In this document: piece by piece, positions 1-8,021 of the stretch
How the letters are laid out: every line of letters starts with the position of its first letter
How positions within the stretch are numbered: the stretch's first letter is position 1
Source: DATKZH01 sp964475955
GTDB taxonomy: Bacteria > Planctomycetota > Planctomycetia > Pirellulales > Thermoguttaceae
Assembly (NCBI GenBank): GCA_964475955.1
Contig: CAYYZY010000058.1
Coordinates: forward strand, 1-39,054
DNA: 39,054 nt
Direction of reading: 5' to 3'
Notes under the pieces: generated by a model
Database searches by the model: none
Seen by the model: only the letters and a program-made list of their open reading frames with translations
Told to the model about the DNA's origin: nothing
Translations under genes and position numbers: made by a program

Positions 1-32
1 GAGGGGGTGAGGGGGTGAAGTGGTGAGGGGGT
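1..32. repeat. Octamer tandem array (4 units)
   Basis: Four consecutive 8-bp units (GAGGGGGT, GAGGGGGT, GAAGTGGT, GAGGGGGT). Their reverse complement is a rotation of unit CCCCCTCA found in the array at 122-185, so the two arrays are inverted relative to each other around the 89-bp stretch 33-121, in which I see no gene. Confidence 0.75.
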
Positions 33-121
33 GGTGGATATGCGCCCGGAGAGGAGGCCTGGGATTTGAGGGCTGAGCAGAGAATCGAACGCCGATCGCT
101 TGTCCGGGCCCTTCGTCTCAC

Positions 122-185
122 CCCGGTCACCTTGTCACCTTGTCACCCCTTCACCCCCTCACCCGGTCACCTTGTCACCCCCTCA
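122..185. repeat. Octamer tandem array (8 units)
   Basis: Eight contiguous 8-bp units in exact register: CCCGGTCA, CCTTGTCA, CCTTGTCA, CCCCTTCA, CCCCCTCA, CCCGGTCA, CCTTGTCA, CCCCCTCA. Every unit starts CC and ends TCA. The pair CCCGGTCA-CCTTGTCA recurs after 40 bp. The array overlaps the 3' end of the sulfotransferase gene and supplies its last codons and stop. Confidence 0.85.
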
Positions 186-1351
186 TCCTTCGGCCCATAT
201 GCGTACTTCTCCACAAACGCCCCCCAGCGGCGGTCGATTCGGGCGCGCGTCTCGGGGGCGAGTTGGTGGCGGTTCGGTTGGTAGGAAGCGGCCTGCGCGG
301 CGTACTGCTCGAGGGCGGGCAGCACGTCGTCGAACCCGTCGAGACCGAGCTTCTCGTAGACCTTGCCGACCTGGCCCACGGGGTCGGCGACCAGTTCCTC
401 GTAGCGGACTTCGCAGAACCGCGAGGGGTCGATCCGCGGCCGGCTCGCCTCGAAGGCCGCGTACATCCGCTCGAAGGCCGTGAAGACGTATTCCTCCAGC
501 CCCTCGAAGCGGGGCACCTGCGCCCCGTGGTCGCGGTGGAACCGCTTCCACGTGCGCACCGTGGAGGGGAACACGGCGTACGGGTCGCGCACGATGTGGA
601 CGAATCGGGCGTTGGGGAACAGGCCCAAGAGGACGTCGATCCGGCCGGTGTGCGGCGGCGACTTGAGCACCATCCGCTTGGGGTTGCGGAGCGTGAGGCA
701 CTTCAGGAACCACACCAGCCCCCGCTTCCACCGGGCGAGCTGCCGGGGCGAAAGACCCTTCATGTCGAGGTATTCCGCGTAACCCGCCGGGCGGTTGGGG
801 AAGGCGAAGTTCAGGTAGGGCGAAGGCGTCCCCGTGCAGAGCAGGGCGAACTCGTCCTCCTGCGGCTTGTCCCAGGCCATGGGCATGTTGTCCATCGGCC
901 GATGGGCGGGCATCAGGTACTTCAGCCACCAGGGGATCGCCCAGCGGGAGATGAGGAAGTGGTTGGGGCAGAAACAGGCGTAGGTATCGGGGTAGGCGTG
1001 CCGCGGGTCGAGCACCATCAGCTCGTGCAGCATCGTCGTCCCCGAGCGCCAGTGCCCGACGATGAAGATCGGGTCCTCGCGGATTTCGGTTCGGGCGATG
1101 CGGCGCCGGTAGAGGAGCCATTGGACAAGCGCCGCCACGGAATTGAGCGCGGTGATGACCATCAGCAAGAGCACCATGGGCCACCGCGAAGGGGACACGG
1201 CGAAGCGGTTCCGCCACAACAGCCTCCACCAGCCCGAGGCGTTCATGCCGTGCCACACGCGCGGCATCCAGGGCCGGTACTTCGAGCCGGTGGCGGGGGC
1301 CTCGCCCCGGGCTGCTGCGGGGCCCGCCTGTTCGGCGACCGTGGCGGCCAT
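167..1351 (-). CDS. Membrane-anchored sulfotransferase family protein
   Basis: Predicted 394-residue sulfotransferase, an enzyme class that moves the sulfuryl group of PAPS to a hydroxyl or amine acceptor; the acceptor is unknown. Residues about 95-108 (PIFIVGHWRSGTTM) form the 5'-phosphosulfate loop, and HIVRDPYAVFPST is the 3'-phosphate-binding motif with its Arg and Ser. A single hydrophobic segment at about 57-80 followed by YRRR suggests a type II-like membrane anchor with the catalytic domain beyond it. The ATG at 1351 has AGGAG 5 nt upstream, which excludes the longer frame running into repeat DNA. The last codons (GVTR) and stop come from the octamer array, so the C-terminus may have been altered by array expansion. 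The family assignment is firm; substrate and topology are inferred. Confidence 0.88.
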   Translation of the reverse strand: MAATVAEQAGPAAARGEAPATGSKYRPWMPRVWHGMNASGWWRLLWRNRFAVSPSRWPMVLLLMVITALNSVAALVQWLLYRRRIARTEIREDPIFIVGHWRSGTTMLHELMVLDPRHAYPDTYACFCPNHFLISRWAIPWWLKYLMPAHRPMDNMPMAWDKPQEDEFALLCTGTPSPYLNFAFPNRPAGYAEYLDMKGLSPRQLARWKRGLVWFLKCLTLRNPKRMVLKSPPHTGRIDVLLGLFPNARFVHIVRDPYAVFPSTVRTWKRFHRDHGAQVPRFEGLEEYVFTAFERMYAAFEASRPRIDPSRFCEVRYEELVADPVGQVGKVYEKLGLDGFDDVLPALEQYAAQAASYQPNRHQLAPETRARIDRRWGAFVEKYAYGPKDEGVTR

Positions 1352-1511
1352 GAACACTCCTATGGGGGGAGAGGTACGATGCCTGTGCCCCCTGCGCAAG
1401 GGGGCACGTCGAGCGGGGGGCTCGGTATCTCTTCGGTCGGACCGGCTTCGCACTTCACGGGAAAGGCTATTCGGGCGGGTCCGGCTTTTCAATACTACGC
1501 ATCCCGGCGCC

Positions 1512-1590
1512 ATGGTCGCCTTTCGCTCCGCGAAAAATGGTCGCCTTTCGCTCCGCGAAAAGACGTCGGTTTGCTCCAGCGAACAATGAC
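1512..1590. repeat. REP-like element, copy 1, with tandem 25-bp unit
   Basis: A 25-bp unit starting ATGGTCGCCTTTCGCTCC occurs twice back to back and exactly (1512-1536, 1537-1561). It is followed by a decayed right arm ending GCGAACAATGAC. Each unit carries the dyad TTCGCTCCGCGAA. The same element occurs at 10432-10485 and 29328-29380. The rest of the 519-bp spacer 1352-1870 shows no convincing gene. Confidence 0.85.
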
Positions 1591-1870
1591 ATTCACTGCG
1601 TGGGCGATCCTTTGCGTCCACGAGCACGCCCTCAATCCACCCGAAGGCGGGGGCTGCCCCCGAAGGCCCGGCTTGCCTGGCTCCGGTTCAGAAAATGCAA
1701 CAATTCGGCAAAAATTGCTAGAATGGCAAGCGACGGAGTTTTCGTTCGTAGGCCGCGCGCACGATGCGGACATCTCTCGTGGGACGGAATGCCATTGCGT
1801 CTTTACTTGGGTACGGCCGAAGGCCGCGATGGGGTAGCGTCTGACCATGGTGCGATTGGGGAGTGGACCG

Positions 1871-2113
1871 ATGAGAAACGTGACGTTGCACGGTCCGCGG
1901 GGGGCCTTCATCCAAGGGACGATGGACGACGGCGGCGCCGTCCATCTCCACGGCCCCGGGGGCCAAACCTTCCATGGGAACGTGGCGCGCGAAGGACACG
2001 TCTCGCTCCAGGATTCCCACGGCAACTACTACCACGGGTTGATGGATGCCTCGGGGCATATCAACCTCCACGGCCCGGGCGGGGTTTTCCTGCACGGGTC
2101 GGCTTCGACCTGA
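1871..2113 (+). CDS. Small protein made of four 20-residue repeats
   Basis: An 80-residue protein I do not recognise. After MRN it consists almost entirely of an exact 20-residue period: residues about 4-23, 24-43, 44-63 and 64-80. Each repeat has the pattern V-x-L-H-G-P-x-G-x-x-x-H-G, best seen as LHGPRGAFIQG, LHGPGGQTFHG, LQDSHGNYYHG and LHGPGGVFLHG. Alternating hydrophobics followed by a His-Gly turn suggest stacked beta-hairpins or a small beta-solenoid. There is no signal peptide or Cys. GGGGAG ends 7 nt before ATG 1871, which is preferred to the ATG at 1847. It stands alone between an opposed sulfotransferase and a convergent methyltransferase. Coding status is supported by the in-frame repeat; the function is unknown. 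Confidence 0.65.
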   Translation: MRNVTLHGPRGAFIQGTMDDGGAVHLHGPGGQTFHGNVAREGHVSLQDSHGNYYHGLMDASGHINLHGPGGVFLHGSAST

Positions 2114-2117
2114 GCTT

Positions 2118-2177
2118 CGTCGGAAAACCCGTAGGATGGGTGCTTGCACCCACGCGGAGATCACGGTTTTTCCGGCG
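2118..2177. repeat. Nested hairpin between convergent genes
   Basis: Outer arms CGTCGGAAAACCCG (2118-2131) and CGGTTTTTCCGGCG (2164-2177) enclose the inner palindrome GGGTGCTTGCACCC (2138-2151). It sits between convergent genes and could stop transcription from either side, although there is no U tract. The remaining spacer to 2307 holds no gene. Confidence 0.6.
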
Positions 2178-2307
2178 TGCGTGCAGGCACCCACCCCACA
2201 GACCGCCCTCCCCCGGCCCTTCGCCGACGAAGCCTGGGGCGCCGCGGGCGCCGGGATAGTCAGGCCGCGCTCGCTTGGGTGCTCGGGGAGACGGCTGCGA
2301 CCGTCGG

Positions 2308-3087
2308 TCACGGCCGCGCGTCGGAGGGGAGCTTCTGCGCCTCGATGAGGAAGAAGACCGGGTAGGCGCGTGCCCGGTCGGCCTTCGCGGATCGTGCGCC
2401 CGGGCGGGGCTCCGGCTCGACGAAGCGGCGGACGACGAACCCGCCGGCGGCCAGCGCCTCGAAGTAGTCGCCGAGCGTGTGGTGGCGCCAGTGGAGCGTG
2501 GCGTGGCGGTCGTCGGGCGCCTCGCCGAACGGGTCGACCGCGTTTCGCAGGGCGCGATCGAAGTAGCCTGAAAATGCCAGTCCGGGCCGGCCCTCTTGCT
2601 CCAGCGGCCGGCCGCACTGGAACACGGGGTGCAGGTCGCTGAACAGGAGGCGTCCGCCGGTTCGCAACACGCGATGGAACTCGGCGAAGACCCGCTTCAG
2701 GTGGAAGGCGAGGACGACGCTGGAGACGACCGCGTCGAAACGCCCGGCGGGGAACATGCCCAGGTTTTCCACGTCGCCCTCGACCAGGGCCAGGTCGAGC
2801 GACTCCCGATCGGCGAGCTTCCGCGCCTCCAGGAGCAGGCGGTGCGAGAGGTCGACGCCGACCACCCGGGCGCCGCGCCGGGCGCAGTATCGGGCGTGGA
2901 CGCCGGTGCCGCAGCCGGCATCGAGCACGTCGCGCCCGGCCACGTCGCCCAGCAGCTCGCGCATCGCCGGCACCTCGAGCAGATCGTTGTAGCGGTCCGC
3001 CGACTCGCGGAACGCGATGTACGACTCGGCCAACTCGCGCCACTGCGATCGCGCCAGCTTCCGGAGGTCGGGCGACTGCTGGTTCAT
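2308..3087 (-). CDS. Class I SAM-dependent methyltransferase
   Basis: A 259-residue Rossmann-fold methyltransferase. Motif I is VLDAGCGTG at about residues 54-62, and VVGVDLS supplies the acidic ribose-binding residue. EGDVENL is the adenine-binding region, and RVLRTGGRLLFSDLHP matches the post-motif III strand and loop of the Methyltransf_11/UbiE-like group. The N-terminal helix (QWRELAESYIAFRE) is the usual cap. The C-terminal half has LHWRHHTLGDYFEALAAGGF, typical of enzymes acting on small molecules. The acceptor cannot be read from sequence. The ATG at 3087 has no clear Shine-Dalgarno; upstream frame extension enters repeat DNA and was rejected. The gene is monocistronic, with a repeat-built spacer on its 5' side. 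Confidence 0.85.
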   Translation of the reverse strand: MNQQSPDLRKLARSQWRELAESYIAFRESADRYNDLLEVPAMRELLGDVAGRDVLDAGCGTGVHARYCARRGARVVGVDLSHRLLLEARKLADRESLDLALVEGDVENLGMFPAGRFDAVVSSVVLAFHLKRVFAEFHRVLRTGGRLLFSDLHPVFQCGRPLEQEGRPGLAFSGYFDRALRNAVDPFGEAPDDRHATLHWRHHTLGDYFEALAAGGFVVRRFVEPEPRPGARSAKADRARAYPVFFLIEAQKLPSDARP

Positions 3088-3114
3088 GGTGGGGCCGGGC
3101 GGTTGGGGGGTGTA

Positions 3115-3508
3115 AAGAGGAAAAAGGGGAAAGGGGGAAGAGGGGGAGGGAAGAAGGAGAGGGGGCGCCGTTGGTGGGACGGGCGCGGCTTCGTCGTTGG
3201 GTAAGGTCATTCTGTCTAATCTGCCTGCCGAGGCAAAGCCGTGGGGGAAGGGGGCTCGCAAAGGCGCGGAGGCGCAAAGGAGGACGGCGGGTTTGGCCGT
3301 CTTAGCCTACGGACTCTATTAGTGCGGATCGTTCATACGACGTTTGTCGTGACCGCATTCATGCGGTCGGAAGCCGGCGCGGGCTGTCGAGACCCGATGA
3401 ATCAAGTCAGTACGAGCCCATATGAATACTCCTCGTTACCTCTCTGCGCCTTCGCGTCTTTGCGAGAGCCTTTCCCGTGCTCCGCCCCCCTTTCCCCCTT
3501 CCCTTCTT
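3115..3508. repeat. Composite inverted repeat built of octamer arrays
   Basis: The 448-bp spacer 3088-3535 has no gene. Left side: purine octads at 3115-3162 (AAGAGGAA, AAAGGGGA, AAGGGGGA and so on), then CGCAAAGG, CGCGGAGG, CGCAAAGG at 3257-3280. Right side, in reverse complement: CCTCTCTG, CGCCTTCG, CGTCTTTG, CGAGAGCC at 3439-3470, then CCCCCCTT, TCCCCCTT, CCCTTCTT at 3485-3508. GGTGTAAAG before the left array and TTACACC after the right array extend the symmetry. A short dyad, GACCGCAT/ATGCGGTC, lies in the middle (3351-3368). Confidence 0.75.
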
Positions 3509-3535
3509 ACACCGACCCCGCCCCCGGCTCAACCT

Positions 3536-5821
3536 TCATTCTTCCTCCGGGAGGGGCTTGTAGAGCTCGGGGCGGCGGGCGGCGAGCAACATGACGCGGA
3601 GGTCGCCCTGGGCCACGGGACGCTTGCCCGACTTGTACGGATCGGGGTACGGGCCGCGGCGGCGGACCTCGTCGGGCCACGCGTAGTATTGCGGCCGGTT
3701 GTCCAACTGGAGGGTGACGACGACCGGCTCGTTGTCCGTGCGGAATTGTGACGCGCCGAGGATCATGCCCCAGGGGTCCATCACGTAGGTGCGGTGGTCG
3801 CGCTGGTGGGTCTGGCCGGCGGCCCGGGCGAGGAAGTAGCCGCAGTCGACGCACCGGTGCGCTTCGCGCAGGCGCGTGTGCTCGGTGAAGGGGCCGGCGT
3901 CCTGCGTGTGGTGCAGCATCAGGTCGACCCGGTGCAGCCGGGCCACGAGGTCGATCTCCTGGGCGTAGACGTCGGCGCAGATCTTGGTGCAGATCCGGCC
4001 GAAGTCGAGGTCGTACACGCCGACGCGCTCGCCGGCTTGGTAATGTTTCGAGGTCTTGGGCGTGGTCTGGATGATCTTCGTGTAGCGGTCGATCTCGCGC
4101 CCCTGGCGGTCGAAGAGGATCGACTCGTTGAACCCGCGCTCCAACTCGCCGCCGATGACCACGTACATCTTGTTCCGCTTGGCCGCCTCGGCGAGTTGGG
4201 CGAGCCGGCCGCGGTTCCGCTCTCGGTACTTCTCCACCTCCTCGTCGCCGCGGTACCAGACGTACTCCCACAGGCAGGCAAGATCGCAGCCCAGGCGCCC
4301 GCAACGGTCGAGCCTGGCGATGAGGCGCTCGAAGTCGGTGTCGCACTCGATCGCCGCCACGCGGACCGTGCGCTTCGTTTCCGCGGACTTGGAGAAGGGC
4401 GGCGGAAGCCGGGGGGCGGTGATCGCGGCGTACTTGCCTTCCAGGTCGAACCCGCCGTGGCCCACGGAGCCGACCAGGCGCGAGGCGGGCACGGCGGCCA
4501 CGGCCACGCCGCCCCGGTGGCCCGAGTCGGCCAGCGTGTGGCCGTCGGGTGCGAACACCTGGGCCCGGCCGAGCGGCCAGGTCGCCGTCCACGAGAAACG
4601 GTTCTCGTAGCCGCCGTAGCCCTCCTTGCCGGCGTAGCGCGCGACGGCGTAGTGCAGGCGGTTGTCGATCGCGCGGCCTCGCAGGGCCAGGGTGATCGTG
4701 TGCTCGTCGCGCACCGGGAAGGGCGACGTGGACCAGACCACCAGGCGCGCACCCCGGCGGCGCAGCACCGTGTCGATCTCCGGGAAGTAGTGGTCGGTGC
4801 CGATCTTCATGGCCACGGGCCCGAAGTCGGTCTGGAAGACGGGCAGCTCGTCGCCCAGGTCGAAACCGGCGCCGGGGCCCGGCCCGGCCTCGTACGGCAG
4901 CCGGTGGCTCTTGCGATACTTGCCGACGATCTTCCCCCGGCGGTCGCAGAGGAACGAGGTGACGTAGGTCTTTTCACCCTCCCGCTCGCGGAGATTGGCG
5001 ACGACGTACATGCCGTGCTCGGCCGCCTTGGCGGCGATCGCGTCGGCCAGCGGGCCGGGGATCGGCTCGGGCGGCGCATCGACGCAGCACTCGGGCAGGC
5101 AAGCCAGGTCGGCGCCGGCCTGCCCGGCTTCCTCCAGGGCGCGGAGCACCTGCGGCAGCGTGCGGTTGCCTGCATCCCACACGAGCGAGATGGGCGCGAC
5201 GCGGACCTTTTGGATGCGCCGCCGGAACGCCTCGTCGGCTGCGGCCTTCGCGGCGCCGGCCGGGCCTTCCAGGGCGACGTCGTCGACCGCCACCTCGACC
5301 TTCTTCCCCCGCGTGCCGCCGACGGCCACGATCACGCCGGCGAGCCAACCGCCCTCGGCCCTCCGGTCGCCGCCCTCGCACCACTTCTTCAGCTCGGCGT
5401 AAGCGCCCGGGAGCACGACCTTCTGCCACGCGTCCGAAGGCCCCACGCCCGGCCCGTGGTAGATGAACCCGTACGGCGCGATGGCGATCTTGATCGAGAC
5501 CGGCACGTTGGTCTTGACCTGGAAGGAGACCGTCTCCAACTCGGGCACGAGCGGCACGGGCTCGGGCAGCTTGTACTGCCAGTAGGAGAGGTTGTGGGGC
5601 GCGTCGTCGGGGAACTCCAGTCGCAGGCAGGCGGCCGGGCTGCCGTCGACGCCCGCCTCGGCCACAGTCGCGTTGGCGGCGACTTCGGTCGGCTCGTCGC
5701 CCCAGGTGTTCACCAGCGGCTCGTCGCGCAGCTTTCCGTCGAACGACTCGCGGAAGAGGTCCTCGGCCGGGGCAGGGGTCGCCAGGAGCAGCAAGGCGCC
5801 GAGTATGCGAAGCCGGTTCAT
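3536..5821 (-). CDS. Secreted protein with tandem nitrilase (carbon-nitrogen hydrolase) domains
   Basis: A 761-residue exported protein. Residues 1-19 are a signal peptide (LRILGALLLLATPAPA). Residues about 20-190 look like a beta-sandwich carbohydrate-binding-type domain. Two nitrilase-superfamily domains follow, at about 205-450 and 485-740. The family uses a Glu-Lys-Cys triad to hydrolyse C-N bonds. Domain 2 keeps all three: E519 (LWEY), K582 (YTKIIQ) and C615 (ICADVYAQE). Domain 1 keeps E244 (LPEC) and K304 (YRKSH), but the nucleophile position is Gly341 (IGTDHYFPE). Domain 1 is therefore predicted to be inactive or non-catalytic. The ATG at 5821 is preceded by AAAGGG; a longer frame would run into the palindrome at 5876. 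Substrate is unknown, and amide hydrolysis is inferred from family. Confidence 0.85.
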   Translation of the reverse strand: MNRLRILGALLLLATPAPAEDLFRESFDGKLRDEPLVNTWGDEPTEVAANATVAEAGVDGSPAACLRLEFPDDAPHNLSYWQYKLPEPVPLVPELETVSFQVKTNVPVSIKIAIAPYGFIYHGPGVGPSDAWQKVVLPGAYAELKKWCEGGDRRAEGGWLAGVIVAVGGTRGKKVEVAVDDVALEGPAGAAKAAADEAFRRRIQKVRVAPISLVWDAGNRTLPQVLRALEEAGQAGADLACLPECCVDAPPEPIPGPLADAIAAKAAEHGMYVVANLREREGEKTYVTSFLCDRRGKIVGKYRKSHRLPYEAGPGPGAGFDLGDELPVFQTDFGPVAMKIGTDHYFPEIDTVLRRRGARLVVWSTSPFPVRDEHTITLALRGRAIDNRLHYAVARYAGKEGYGGYENRFSWTATWPLGRAQVFAPDGHTLADSGHRGGVAVAAVPASRLVGSVGHGGFDLEGKYAAITAPRLPPPFSKSAETKRTVRVAAIECDTDFERLIARLDRCGRLGCDLACLWEYVWYRGDEEVEKYRERNRGRLAQLAEAAKRNKMYVVIGGELERGFNESILFDRQGREIDRYTKIIQTTPKTSKHYQAGERVGVYDLDFGRICTKICADVYAQEIDLVARLHRVDLMLHHTQDAGPFTEHTRLREAHRCVDCGYFLARAAGQTHQRDHRTYVMDPWGMILGASQFRTDNEPVVVTLQLDNRPQYYAWPDEVRRRGPYPDPYKSGKRPVAQGDLRVMLLAARRPELYKPLPEEE

Positions 5822-5875
5822 CGCGGGTCCCTTTTGTGGGGCGTCGGTGGTCGCAAGGGTGAGTTTAGCAGATCG

Positions 5876-5951
5876 CCGTGGGTTATGCTTCAGCATATCC
5901 AAGCCGTCGGCCATCGTTCAGCGGTTCGATATGCTGAAGCATAACCTACGG
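5876..5951. repeat. 24-bp inverted repeat in a divergent intergenic region
   Basis: Arms 5876-5899 and 5928-5951 match at 23 of 24 positions, separated by 28 bp; each contains GGTTATGCTTCAGCATA, itself partly palindromic (TATGCT/AGCATA). It lies between the divergent nitrilase-like and symporter genes, where both promoters should be. Confidence 0.85.
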
Positions 5952-6102
5952 CCTTTTCAGCGCTGGGCACGTGTTGCCGGGGGCGGCCGGCTTGGCTATG
6001 GTAGCAGTCTCGATGGCGGAGAGGAAACGCGTGGGACGGGCGGGGAGGCGTCGTGCGGCGCGGCCCGCGCGAAGCCGGTCGCCAGGGGGACATGCAACCA
6101 CG

Positions 6103-7653
6103 ATGGACACGATCGCTCTCGACCCGTTGGACGTGACGTTGGTGGTGGTCTACCTGGTAGGCGTGACGGCCCTGGGGCTGTGGCTCAGCCGGGGGATCAA
6201 GTCGAGCCGCGACTTCTTCCTCGCCGGGAAGACGCTGCCCTGGTGGGCGGTGGGCATGTCGCTGGTCGTCTCCGACATCGGCGCCAAGGACATGGTCGGC
6301 CTGGCCGCCGACGGCTACCGCCACGGCCTGGTGATGATGAACTTCGACCTGGTCGGCTGCGTGTTCCCGGTGCTCGTGGCCGCCTTCCTGTTCATGCCCT
6401 TTCTGTGGATGGCCGGCGTCTACACCGTGCCCGAATACCTGGGACGGCGGTACAACGCCTACGTCCGCACCGCGTTCGCCGTGATTTGGGCGCTGTTCAT
6501 GACGGGCACGCTGGGCACGATCTTCGTCAGCGCGGCCGTGATGTTGGAGATCCTGCTGGGCTGGACCTTCTGGTTTTCCGTGGGCGTGACGGCCCTGCTG
6601 GTGGGCGTCTACACCACCGTGGGTGGGCTCAAGGCCGTCGTCGTGACCGACACGCTCTCCTGCATCGTGCTCACCTTCGGGGCCGCGCTGATCTGCGTGT
6701 TCGGGCTCGCCCGGGTCGGCGGCTTCAGCGGACTGAAGGAAACTGTCGACGGGCTGATCTGGACGCAGGACCACTTCCACCTCGTGCTGCCGCGCGATCA
6801 TCCGGAATTTCCCTGGCCGGCCGTACTGCTCGGGCTGGGGTTCGTTTTGGGCCCGGCCTACTGGATGGGGAACCAGGCGATCGTGCAGCGCACGCTCGGC
6901 ACGCAGAGCCAGGGCCAGGCGAGGGCGTCGTACGTTTTCTGTGCGCTGTTGAAGCTGGTGTTCCCCCTGCTTCTGGTGCTGCCCGGCCTGATCGCCGTGG
7001 CCATGTTCCACCAGGAGCTGGGCCCGCCCGGCGCGTGGGACGAGGAGTCGGGCGTGGCCAACCAGTTACTGCCGATGATGGTCAAGGAACTGCTGCCGAC
7101 GGGCGTGCTGGGCATCGTGCTCGGCGCGTTCCTGGCCGGGGTGCTTTCGAATCTCGACAGCTACATCAACTCGGCCAGCACCCTGGTGGTCAACGACCTG
7201 TACCGTCCGATCGTGCGCCGCGCCGACGACCGCCACTACCTGCTCGTGGGCCGCTGGCTGGTCGTGGTGTTTCTCGTGGCCGGGGCGGCGGTCGCCTACT
7301 TCGTGGTGCTCAAGTTCGACTCGGTCTACAAGGCGTTCCAGACGTTCATGACCTTCTTCCAGGGCCCGCTTCTGGCCCTGCTGCTATTGGGGATGCTCAC
7401 GCGGCGTGCGACGCAGTGGGGCGGCCTGGCCGGGATGCTCATCGGCGTCGGCACGGCGGCCGTAATGCACTCGGTGCAGTTCTGGCCCGGGACCGAGCTG
7501 GAAATACCCTACCTCTGGGTCGCCTGGTGGTCGTTCGTGGCGGCCATCGGGGGGACGATGCTCGTAAGCCTGGTGACGCGGCCCTACGACCGCGAGCGGC
7601 TCCGCGGCCTGGTCTGCTGGATTCCTGCCAACAATGAGGAGGCGCCCGCATGA
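6103..7653 (+). CDS. Sodium:solute symporter (SSS family)
   Basis: A 516-residue integral membrane protein with about 13 hydrophobic segments. The N-terminal YLVGVTALGLWLSR, SSRDFFLAGKTLPWWAVGMSLVVSDIGAKDMVG and TVPEYLGRRYN are SSS-family signatures (PutP/SGLT-type). The SSRDFFLAG loop and the later GVLSNLDSYINSASTLVVNDLYRP stretch, which corresponds to the Na-binding TM8 region, are well kept. It should import a small organic solute with sodium; the solute is not readable. The ATG at 6103 gives the expected length and an N-terminus just before TM1; a weak GGGGGA lies upstream. The last four bases overlap the start of the next gene. Confidence 0.9.
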   Translation: MDTIALDPLDVTLVVVYLVGVTALGLWLSRGIKSSRDFFLAGKTLPWWAVGMSLVVSDIGAKDMVGLAADGYRHGLVMMNFDLVGCVFPVLVAAFLFMPFLWMAGVYTVPEYLGRRYNAYVRTAFAVIWALFMTGTLGTIFVSAAVMLEILLGWTFWFSVGVTALLVGVYTTVGGLKAVVVTDTLSCIVLTFGAALICVFGLARVGGFSGLKETVDGLIWTQDHFHLVLPRDHPEFPWPAVLLGLGFVLGPAYWMGNQAIVQRTLGTQSQGQARASYVFCALLKLVFPLLLVLPGLIAVAMFHQELGPPGAWDEESGVANQLLPMMVKELLPTGVLGIVLGAFLAGVLSNLDSYINSASTLVVNDLYRPIVRRADDRHYLLVGRWLVVVFLVAGAAVAYFVVLKFDSVYKAFQTFMTFFQGPLLALLLLGMLTRRATQWGGLAGMLIGVGTAAVMHSVQFWPGTELEIPYLWVAWWSFVAAIGGTMLVSLVTRPYDRERLRGLVCWIPANNEEAPA

Positions 7654-7889
7654 GCCCCTTCGACTTCCCGCTGCCGGCGGCCGCGACTCCCGTTGACGTG
7701 GCGGACGGCCCGGTGCTGGGCAAGGCGGCCTTCATCGCCGTGTTCGTGCTGCTTCTGATCTGGCTGGTGCTCATGCCCAGCCGGCTGATCGGGCACGACG
7801 ACGGCGCGCCCGCCTGGTGGCGCAACACCCGATTCTGGGCGATCGTGGCCACGGTGATCCAGATCGCCGTCTACGCGTGGTGGGGTTGA
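7650..7889 (+). CDS. Small two-helix membrane protein, symporter partner
   Basis: A 79-residue protein starting in an ATGA overlap with the symporter stop, so translation is probably coupled. It has two hydrophobic helices, at about residues 29-46 (AFIAVFVLLLIWLVLMPS) and 60-76 (TRFWAIVATVIQIAVYAWW), with a short charged loop (RLIGHDDGAPAWWRN). Small two-helix proteins are known next to SSS transporters elsewhere (for example YhdT beside PanF, DUF485 proteins beside ActP). By that analogy it may be an accessory subunit. No family is assigned here. Confidence 0.8.
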   Translation: MSPFDFPLPAAATPVDVADGPVLGKAAFIAVFVLLLIWLVLMPSRLIGHDDGAPAWWRNTRFWAIVATVIQIAVYAWWG

Positions 7890-8021
7890 CACGGCCGAAT
7901 CGGCAATTACAACGGAGATCGGCCGGGGTCGCGGCCGGGGGCAGGAGGATTCACGGAATGCGGGCGGCGGCCCGATGGTCTCTTCGTACGCTTCTTCGCC
8001 TGCTCCGTGGAGGGCCGCGTC

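Noticed and set aside
60..121. Possible tRNA-like fragment because of GAGAATCGAAC
   Set aside because: No acceptor stem, anticodon arm or CCA-proximal pairing could be built on either strand.
3794..5944. 716-codon + strand frame opposite the nitrilase-like gene
   Set aside because: Antisense shadow of a GC-rich gene; no domain, no start signal.
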